Of a stretch of 5,507 nucleotides of DNA, positions 1 through 4,685 are shown one piece after another; within the stretch, counting starts at the first letter, position 1; the number at the start of each line of letters is the position of its first letter. Both the position numbers and the translations under genes were made by a program. Below the pieces are notes generated by a model. It made no database searches, was not told the origin of the DNA, and saw only the letters and a program-made list of their open reading frames with translations. Source of the stretch: Spirochaetaceae bacterium (GTDB taxonomy: Bacteria > Spirochaetota > Spirochaetia > SZUA-6 > RPPD01); the NCBI GenBank assembly GCA_003818675.1, contig RPPD01000179.1, positions 1 to 5,507 on the forward strand. Reading direction: 5' to 3'.

Positions 1-36
1 CTGCGCTGGAATAGCATCCTGCGCTGGAAAAGCTGA
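1..36 (+). repeat. Imperfect 18-bp tandem repeat, possibly the tail of an upstream gene
   Basis: Two adjacent 18-bp units (1-18 and 19-36) share 14 of 18 bases, with the first 11 (CTGCGCTGGAA) identical. In plus frame 1 they read LRWNSI LRWKS followed by TGA at 34-36, so this could be the last codons of a gene ending just upstream of the promoter. The minus strand is also open here (ATG at 69 running off the left edge, 23 codons), but has no ribosome binding site. Too little sequence is present to choose. Confidence 0.4.
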
Positions 37-46
37 TATTTCCCCC

Positions 47-75
47 TTGAATTCCGCACCTTGTTGCATTAAAAT
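47..75 (+). promoter_or_regulatory. Candidate sigma-70 type promoter for the FHA/cyclase gene
   Basis: TTGAAT at 47-52 and TAAAAT at 70-75 are separated by exactly 17 bp, one or two mismatches each from the vegetative consensus. Transcription would begin near position 82, which leaves only about 12 nt before the ATG at 94. That leader would be very short, so either the RNA is nearly leaderless or the real promoter lies outside the window. Confidence 0.4.
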
Positions 76-80
76 TGTTA

Positions 81-86
81 AAAAGG
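81..86 (+). promoter_or_regulatory. Ribosome binding site of the FHA/cyclase gene
   Basis: AAAAGG ends 7 nt before the ATG at 94. It is a modest Shine-Dalgarno match, but the spacing is right and no better start lies nearby. The FHA fold needs the sequence from about residue 14 onward, so a later start is unlikely. Confidence 0.5.
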
Positions 87-93
87 CATTGCC

Positions 94-1056
94 ATGGCAA
101 CCAGGTCATCAACACAGCTTCTCAAACCCAATATCCGTCTTCTTGTGACCAAGGGCGAGGAACAGGGACGTGTTTACGAGACAAACCAGTACCCATTTGT
201 CATAGGCCGCGATGAAGCTGCGGATTTCCAGATCAAGGGAGACAACAACATCTCCCGCAAGCATGCCCGCGTGAGCCTTGATGAAGAGGGGATGGTCTGG
301 ATCGAGGACCTCAATTCCACCAATGGATGTTTTGTCAACAATGTCCGCATTTATGAATCCACAATGCTCACACACGGCAGTACAATCATAATCGGCGGAA
401 CCTGGCTGAAGTTCGCCATTTTCACGCCGGGAGTTTCTGAAAAGGAACAACGCTTCCCGGGCATGGGACAGGAGACCTCCACGTTTTTCGCCGAGACAAA
501 GAAGCAGGAGGCCATCCTCATACTTGACCTGCACGATTCATCCGTGCTCGCCAACAAGTTCGGGGACGAGGTCGCGCTCATGATCACGGAATCTTTGAAT
601 CAGATAGCCCTGCCCAGGTTTTCTAAATATGGCTCGGATTTTTCAAAGGGGACCGGCGACGGATTTCTGGTGACCTTCAAAAATCCTGATGACGCGCTCG
701 CCGCGGCCGCGGAAATTCTTGAATCGGTAAAGGTCCGCAACAAGGTCAAGAAGACAACGGTCAAGATACAGATACGACTCTGCCTGCACTATGGGCAATG
801 TTCGATTGAGCCCAACGGCGACCGTCATGGAAATGCCGTGAACATCGCCTTCCGCACAGAGGGCGTGCAGTACAGGGACCTCGCTGACAAAAAGAACGCG
901 ATCGCGCAGAAACAGTTTCCGGAGTTTGGCCGGATTTTCGCCACCGAGGAATTTTTCCAGAAAATGGACACACGCACACAGAAGAAGTTTGTGTTCGTGG
1001 GCAACTTCAGGCTCAAGGGCATCGGGACGCCGCAGGCGGTCTATCTGTACAAGTAG
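94..1056 (+). CDS. FHA domain / class III adenylate cyclase fusion protein
   Basis: This 320-residue protein has no signal peptide or membrane segment and is probably cytoplasmic. Residues about 14-110 form an FHA domain, a phosphothreonine-peptide binding fold, with its signature residues visible: G38-R39, S54-R-K-H57 and N74-S-T-N77-G78. A linker (about 111-138) leads to a class III nucleotide cyclase domain (about 139-320). There D145 and D189 (in GTGDG) match the two metal-binding Asp. K185 and D243 match the adenine-selecting Lys/Asp pair, N250 and R254 (VN-x3-R) the transition-state pair, and K308 (LKGIG) the phosphate-binding Lys. With this set intact, active ATP-to-cAMP conversion as a homodimer is the best inference. 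FHA is known to pair with such cyclases in several bacterial phyla. The likely role is to let a Ser/Thr kinase signal control cAMP synthesis; no kinase is in view. The gene appears monocistronic, as the next starts 175 bp later behind its own promoter. The domains are confident; activity is inferred. Confidence 0.9.
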   Translation: MATRSSTQLLKPNIRLLVTKGEEQGRVYETNQYPFVIGRDEAADFQIKGDNNISRKHARVSLDEEGMVWIEDLNSTNGCFVNNVRIYESTMLTHGSTIIIGGTWLKFAIFTPGVSEKEQRFPGMGQETSTFFAETKKQEAILILDLHDSSVLANKFGDEVALMITESLNQIALPRFSKYGSDFSKGTGDGFLVTFKNPDDALAAAAEILESVKVRNKVKKTTVKIQIRLCLHYGQCSIEPNGDRHGNAVNIAFRTEGVQYRDLADKKNAIAQKQFPEFGRIFATEEFFQKMDTRTQKKFVFVGNFRLKGIGTPQAVYLYK

Positions 1057-1109
1057 TATTTTTTGATACTGAAAACAATCAAATCCGGCCATTTTTTTCC
1101 TTCCACCAT

Positions 1110-1138
1110 TTGAATAAATTCGCAAAACGGTGTAATAT
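1110..1138 (+). promoter_or_regulatory. Candidate promoter for the barrel/Ig/OmpA gene
   Basis: TTGAAT at 1110-1115 and TAATAT at 1133-1138 are spaced by 17 bp. The -35 box and spacing are identical to those upstream of the first gene. Transcription would begin near 1145, giving a leader of about 87 nt that carries an inverted repeat. A second possible extended -10 element (TGCTATATT, 1203-1211) lies closer to the start codon but has no clear -35 box and would leave a leader of only about 14 nt. Confidence 0.5.
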
Positions 1139-1148
1139 CATCTGCCGG

Positions 1149-1190
1149 AAATCAGAATTGTCAGAGTATACCAAAAGGCATGTCTGATTT
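1149..1190 (+). promoter_or_regulatory. Inverted repeat in the presumed 5' leader
   Basis: AAATCAGA at 1149-1156 and TCTGATTT at 1183-1190 are perfect 8-bp inverted arms separated by 26 nt. The repeat lies downstream of the likely transcription start and about 30 nt ahead of the ribosome binding site. It could be an RNA stem or a spaced operator. The long loop and A/T-rich arms argue against an ordinary terminator, although a T-run follows the right arm. Confidence 0.35.
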
Positions 1191-1221
1191 TTCGCGCAAA
1201 GATGCTATATTGTATATTATT

Positions 1222-1228
1222 GGAGAAG
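1222..1228 (+). promoter_or_regulatory. Ribosome binding site that fixes the start at 1232
   Basis: GGAGAAG lies with GGAG ending 6 nt before the ATG at 1232. The in-frame ATG at 1202 has no Shine-Dalgarno sequence and would put ten residues (MLYCILLEKQ) in front of a standard signal peptide. The start at 1232 is therefore preferred. Confidence 0.8.
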
Positions 1229-1231
1229 CAA

Positions 1232-4006
1232 ATGAACAAAAAAATTATCAAAGCACTGTTTGTCATGGTTTTTTTCATTTCATCCATTGTTGCAGTCTAT
1301 GCCCAACATGTTGAGGAACTGTATTCCCCGTATTTTCTGGGACTGGGTCCCCAGACGACCTCGCTTGAGGCCCCGCTTGCCACGGCCTTAAACCCCTCGG
1401 CAGCTGCGCTGGAACAACGGATCAGGCTCGAGCTCAACTATACTGCGCTTGTTGGCTCTGATACCAATGAGGGCTGGGGTAATGCCCTGAATGCAGGTCT
1501 CACCCTGCCCACAAATGCGGGTGTTTTTTCATTTACAGGATTTTACATGGGTTCTGATCTTGCGAGCGCAAACCTCGGGACTCTTGGGGGAGTGCACATC
1601 GCCTTCTCCAAGGACCTGCTCCCCAATTTCCTGGTGGGCGTTGGAGTCTCGGGGATCATGGGCGAACAGGCCGGGGAATCTGACTGGGGCCTTGGAGCAG
1701 ACCTGGGTTTCACTCATGTGATCGGGAAACTGTTCTTCCTGGAAGATTTTACATGGGGCGCTGCAATGCGGAACATGGGCAAAGGCTATGCACCAACTGA
1801 CGCAACTGACGACAGCAGTAATTTCCCTGTTGCTTTTACGCCTGCAGTCAGCATTTCAACCAAACTTGTAAAGACAGAGCCGTTTACACTCGGACTTTAC
1901 GCTGATGTCTCGTCTCCGGCTTTTCAGAACATTCTTTTATTCGCGGCACTTGACGCGGGAATTATGAATATTGTCACGGTACGCTCATCCTTGCGCATGG
2001 ACATGGATGAACTGTTGTCATCATCGGGAACAGACCGCTTCCCCTTTGCCTTTGGCATGTCCGTCAATTTCAGGATAGATCTTGAGAAAAAGGTGGAGTT
2101 CCTCTCCGAGCGCGGATGGAGCAAGAGCGACATCAGGTTTGATTTTGCTGTGGCTCCACTGGCGGATGGTGCATTTGCCGCAGGAGCGGGACTCAATGCC
2201 GCCCTCGGTTTGATGGATGACAAGCCGCCGCAGGTATCCCTTAAGCCAATCAGGCCTGAGGGACAGCCAAAGGATGACACAACCGTATACGTGTCACCCA
2301 ACCTGGACGGAAAGCAGGACAACCTGGATCTGCCGCTGTCAATCTCTGATGAGCGTTATGTGAAGGGCTATCGCCTTTTTATCAAGGATGAAAAGGGCAT
2401 TGTAGTCCGTACAATTGAAAACAAGGAACAGCGTACGGAAAACATGGACCTGGACAATGTCGTCAACCGCCTTCTCTATGTAAAAAGCGGTGTGCAGGTC
2501 CCGGAGTCAATTTCATGGGACGGCAAGAATGATAAAGGCACTATCGTCAGTGATGGCGCATACACATATTCGCTTGAGGCATGGGATGATAACGGCAACA
2601 AGTCAACAACAGATCCCCAGAAGGTCGTTATTGATACCACTGAGCCAAGGGCGGAAATCAAGGCGCCATACACTGTTTTCTCCCCGAACGGAGACGGCAA
2701 CAAGGACACGCTGCCCCTCGAACTTTCAGGTTCGGCTGAAGACACCTGGAAGGGTGAAGTATTTGATTCAAAGGGCACGGTCGTAGCCACTTTCAACTGG
2801 CAGGGACAGCCCAAGGATCTGCCCTGGGACGGGAAGTCATCGGGTGGAACACTTCTTTCTGACGGCGTTTATTCCATCGCGCTTTCAACCACTGACCGCG
2901 CGGGCAATCCTGCAACCAAAAAATTCGACAACATCATCATAAACACCCAGGCCACACCGGTCTTTATCACTGTTGACGCGGAGATATTCTCCCCCAACGC
3001 AGACAGGACCGCGGATGCAATCAATTTCAACGCTGTAATCGGCATCCCTGAGGGAATCAAGGGTTATACTCTCGAGATGGTCCATGAAAAGAACGGCACC
3101 GAGCGTACGATGACCGGAACCGGGACCCCCGGCGCCAAGATTACATGGGACGGGAAAAAGGACGACAGCAGCAAGGCCGACGAGGGCATGTTCACGGCCA
3201 GGATAACCGTGGAATACGACAAGGGTGACAAGCCCGTGGCGCAGACAAAGTCCTTCAGGCTCGACACCACGCCTCCTGTTGCTGAAATTGCCTTTTCTCC
3301 ATCACCGTTCTCGCCGGACAACGACGGCATGGAAGATGAACTCACAATAGCCACTGCGGTAACCGAACCTTCTGGCGTCGCCGAGTGGAGCATGGAAATA
3401 ACCGACCCCATGGGCAAGCACTTCACCAGCTTCAAGGGCGATGGCACGCCGGCAGCCGCCATCGTGTGGAACGGAATATCTGACACAGGAGAACTCGTCC
3501 AGGCCGCGTCTGATTACAAACTGAAGCTCACCATAGCTGACACTGTGGGAAACAGGACTTCTGTAGAGAAGACAATCATGGTTGACGTGCTTGTCATCCG
3601 CGATGGGGACAAGCTCTACATCCGGGTTCCGTCCATCACCTTCAAGCCTGACACAGCGGACTACAAGAGCGTGGCCCGTGAGGCTCTGGAAAAGAACATG
3701 TGGACGATCCAGCGTCTGTCCGAAATCTTTAAAAAGTACCGGACATACCAGATCCAGATTGAAGGACACGCGGTGAGCGTGTTCTGGAAGGACCCTGTCC
3801 GTGCCCAGAAGGAGCAGAGCGAGGAATTAATCCCGCTCTCCAACAAGCGCGCAGAGGCAATCAAGCAGGCGCTTGTGGGTCTTGGGATCGAGCTGGACAG
3901 GATTTCAACAGTGGGCATCGGCGCCGCCCGGCCGATCGTCCCCTTCAGCGACACTGAGAACCTCTGGAAGGACCGGAGAGTCGAGTTCATACTGCTGAAG
4001 AAGTAG
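1232..4006 (+). CDS. Outer-membrane barrel / Ig-repeat / OmpA-domain envelope protein
   Basis: The protein is 924 residues. Residues 1-24 are a signal peptide: K3-K4, a hydrophobic core, and likely cleavage after VYA24 with no lipobox Cys. Residues about 25-330 are Gly- and aromatic-rich with alternating strands (for example GVGVSG, LGADLGF) and an early NPSAAAL segment, resembling PorV/UPF0164-like outer-membrane barrels. Residues about 332-786 carry four Ig-like repeats of the FlgD type, each with an SPN-x-DG-like loop and a WDG turn. Residues about 795-924 are an OmpA C-terminal domain (ITFKPDTADY, IEGHA, LSNKRAEAIK, GIGAARPI, DRRVEF). The OmpA family normally anchors to peptidoglycan through a Thr-Asp and an Arg; Arg873 is present, but Thr-Asp is replaced by Ala-Val after GH (846-847), so binding may be altered. 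The predicted role is an outer-membrane to cell-wall connector spanning the periplasm. Tandem stops (TAG TAA) end the gene, followed by a terminator. The OmpA and Ig domains are confident; the barrel is an inference. Confidence 0.88.
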   Translation: MNKKIIKALFVMVFFISSIVAVYAQHVEELYSPYFLGLGPQTTSLEAPLATALNPSAAALEQRIRLELNYTALVGSDTNEGWGNALNAGLTLPTNAGVFSFTGFYMGSDLASANLGTLGGVHIAFSKDLLPNFLVGVGVSGIMGEQAGESDWGLGADLGFTHVIGKLFFLEDFTWGAAMRNMGKGYAPTDATDDSSNFPVAFTPAVSISTKLVKTEPFTLGLYADVSSPAFQNILLFAALDAGIMNIVTVRSSLRMDMDELLSSSGTDRFPFAFGMSVNFRIDLEKKVEFLSERGWSKSDIRFDFAVAPLADGAFAAGAGLNAALGLMDDKPPQVSLKPIRPEGQPKDDTTVYVSPNLDGKQDNLDLPLSISDERYVKGYRLFIKDEKGIVVRTIENKEQRTENMDLDNVVNRLLYVKSGVQVPESISWDGKNDKGTIVSDGAYTYSLEAWDDNGNKSTTDPQKVVIDTTEPRAEIKAPYTVFSPNGDGNKDTLPLELSGSAEDTWKGEVFDSKGTVVATFNWQGQPKDLPWDGKSSGGTLLSDGVYSIALSTTDRAGNPATKKFDNIIINTQATPVFITVDAEIFSPNADRTADAINFNAVIGIPEGIKGYTLEMVHEKNGTERTMTGTGTPGAKITWDGKKDDSSKADEGMFTARITVEYDKGDKPVAQTKSFRLDTTPPVAEIAFSPSPFSPDNDGMEDELTIATAVTEPSGVAEWSMEITDPMGKHFTSFKGDGTPAAAIVWNGISDTGELVQAASDYKLKLTIADTVGNRTSVEKTIMVDVLVIRDGDKLYIRVPSITFKPDTADYKSVAREALEKNMWTIQRLSEIFKKYRTYQIQIEGHAVSVFWKDPVRAQKEQSEELIPLSNKRAEAIKQALVGLGIELDRISTVGIGAARPIVPFSDTENLWKDRRVEFILLKK
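2225..3589 (+). repeat. Four tandem Ig-like (FlgD-type) domains within the OmpA protein
   Basis: Each unit has a loop of the form SPNxDGxxD, a later W(D/N)G turn and, in most copies, a closing D-x-x-GN. Loops are at residues 355-365 (SPNLDGKQDNL), 484-494 (SPNGDGNKDTL), 587-597 (SPNADRTADAI) and 694-704 (SPDNDGMEDEL). Turns are at W429, W532, W639 and W746. Units are separated by IDTTEP- or LDTTPP-like linkers at 467-472 and 677-682. The third loop has lost the Asp-Gly pair. The acidic loops suggest metal-stabilised folds, but this is inferred. Confidence 0.8.
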
Positions 4007-4030
4007 TAAAGGTTTTAAGTTGATCTGCAC

Positions 4031-4064
4031 CCCGGCCGCCTTTAAAGAAGGCCGGGTTTTCTTT
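4031..4064 (+). terminator. Rho-independent terminator after the OmpA-domain gene
   Basis: CCCGGCC (4031-4037) pairs perfectly with GGCCGGG (4050-4056) around a 12-nt loop that can itself fold (CTTT/AAAG). A TTTTCTTT tract follows at 4057-4064. It starts 25 bp after the gene's stop codon. Confidence 0.88.
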
Positions 4065-4088
4065 GGGGATACGAGGAGAAGAATTAAC

Positions 4089-4134
4089 CGCAGATACTAG
4101 TGCGCGCGTTTCTCGCGCGCACACGCGCAGATAC
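4089..4134 (+). repeat. GC-rich perfect hairpin bracketed by 9-bp direct repeats
   Basis: The arms GTGCGCGCG (4100-4108) and CGCGCGCAC (4114-4122) form a 9-bp perfect stem with a TTTCT loop and no following T-run, so it is not a standard terminator. CGCAGATAC occurs just before it (4089-4097) and just after it (4126-4134). It lies in the intergenic stretch upstream of the lipoprotein gene, where I see no convincing promoter. It may be an intergenic repeat element or an RNA or DNA structure in the leader of that gene. Confidence 0.6.
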
Positions 4135-4160
4135 ACACTGATGGGAGCAACGGATCTAAA

Positions 4161-4613
4161 ATGAAGAAAGCACATTTTATTATGTTCCTCGGCATATCAT
4201 TTCTTGTTTCATTTTTTGCGGGTTGTGATTCAGCAGCAGGGACGGGTAATGCTCCTGATCTTGCCGGCACATGGAGTTTCGTGTGGACCGAGGGAGTGTC
4301 AACACCGGACATAAGCGATTTTACCGCCATTCTGGCCCTGGATCACATTGTACCCGCAGCCGGAAAGGATCCCGCCCTTTATGTGTTTACAGCTTCGGGA
4401 ATCAGCATCACGGTCACTCTGGGCGGCTCCGGAACATTCTCAATAACCGCTTCACAGGAATATGGAGCTGGCACGGTAAATGTGACTATTTCAAACGGAG
4501 GCAGCATTATGAGTTTTTCCAACACACTCGCGGGCGCTTCATTTTCCGGGAGTTATTCCGGGGGTATTGGTTGTTTTATGGGCTGCAGCGGGACTTGCAC
4601 TGCAACACGATAG
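4161..4613 (+). CDS. Small predicted lipoprotein of unknown function
   Basis: The protein is 150 residues. Residues 1-21 are a lipoprotein signal peptide: K2-K3, a Phe-rich hydrophobic stretch, then F19-A20-G21-C22. The Phe at -3 departs from the usual Leu but suits the relaxed lipoboxes known in spirochaetes. After processing, C22 would be lipidated and the protein held on a membrane surface. The mature part begins with a short Ser/Gly/Ala linker, then LAGTWSF and repeated Gly-, Ser- and Thr-rich strands, suggesting a small all-beta fold. I do not recognise the family. Three Cys are evenly spaced near the end (138, 142 and 146, in CFMGCSGTC). The ATG at 4161 has only a distant GGGAG (4143-4147, 13 nt away) and a weak GGAT at 5 nt, so translation may be weak. 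A later ATG at 4182 would shorten the signal peptide and remove its Lys. The gene stands alone between two terminators. Confidence 0.8.
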   Translation: MKKAHFIMFLGISFLVSFFAGCDSAAGTGNAPDLAGTWSFVWTEGVSTPDISDFTAILALDHIVPAAGKDPALYVFTASGISITVTLGGSGTFSITASQEYGAGTVNVTISNGGSIMSFSNTLAGASFSGSYSGGIGCFMGCSGTCTATR

Positions 4614-4640
4614 CTGCATCAGGTTTGAAAATGAAATTTA

Positions 4641-4671
4641 GCCGCCGGGCGTGTAGCCCGGCGGCTTTTTT
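4641..4671 (+). terminator. Rho-independent terminator after the lipoprotein gene
   Basis: GCCGCCGGGC (4641-4650) and GCCCGGCGGC (4656-4665) form a perfect 10-bp stem with a GTGTA loop, followed by six T (4666-4671). It lies 27 bp after the lipoprotein stop and 14 bp from the stop of the convergent minus-strand gene. On the minus strand the stem is followed by a broken T-rich stretch (TAAATTT), so it may also work weakly in that direction. Confidence 0.93.
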
Positions 4672-4685
4672 AAACAGGAAGGGTT

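Noticed and set aside
1..69. Minus-strand open frame starting at ATG 69 and running off the left edge (MQQGAEFKG...)
   Set aside because: Only 23 codons are visible, with no Shine-Dalgarno sequence, and it overlaps a good plus-strand promoter candidate. It cannot be settled without more sequence.
1062..1098. Possible terminator after the FHA/cyclase gene (TTTGAT / ATCAAA, then a run of seven T)
   Set aside because: The stem is only 6 bp, A/T-rich, and separated from the T-run by 8 nt. It is too weak to call.
643..1125. Long minus-strand frame of 160 codons
   Set aside because: It lies opposite the cyclase domain, whose conserved residues show that the plus strand is the coding one.
2476..3769. 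Several minus-strand frames of 110-155 codons opposite the Ig and OmpA domains
   Set aside because: They overlap a clear plus-strand gene with conserved domains, have no ribosome binding sites of note and no recognisable protein features.
4074..4081. AGGAGAAG sequence after the OmpA gene terminator, resembling a ribosome binding site
   Set aside because: No ATG, GTG or TTG with a following open frame lies at a usable distance, so no small gene is supported.
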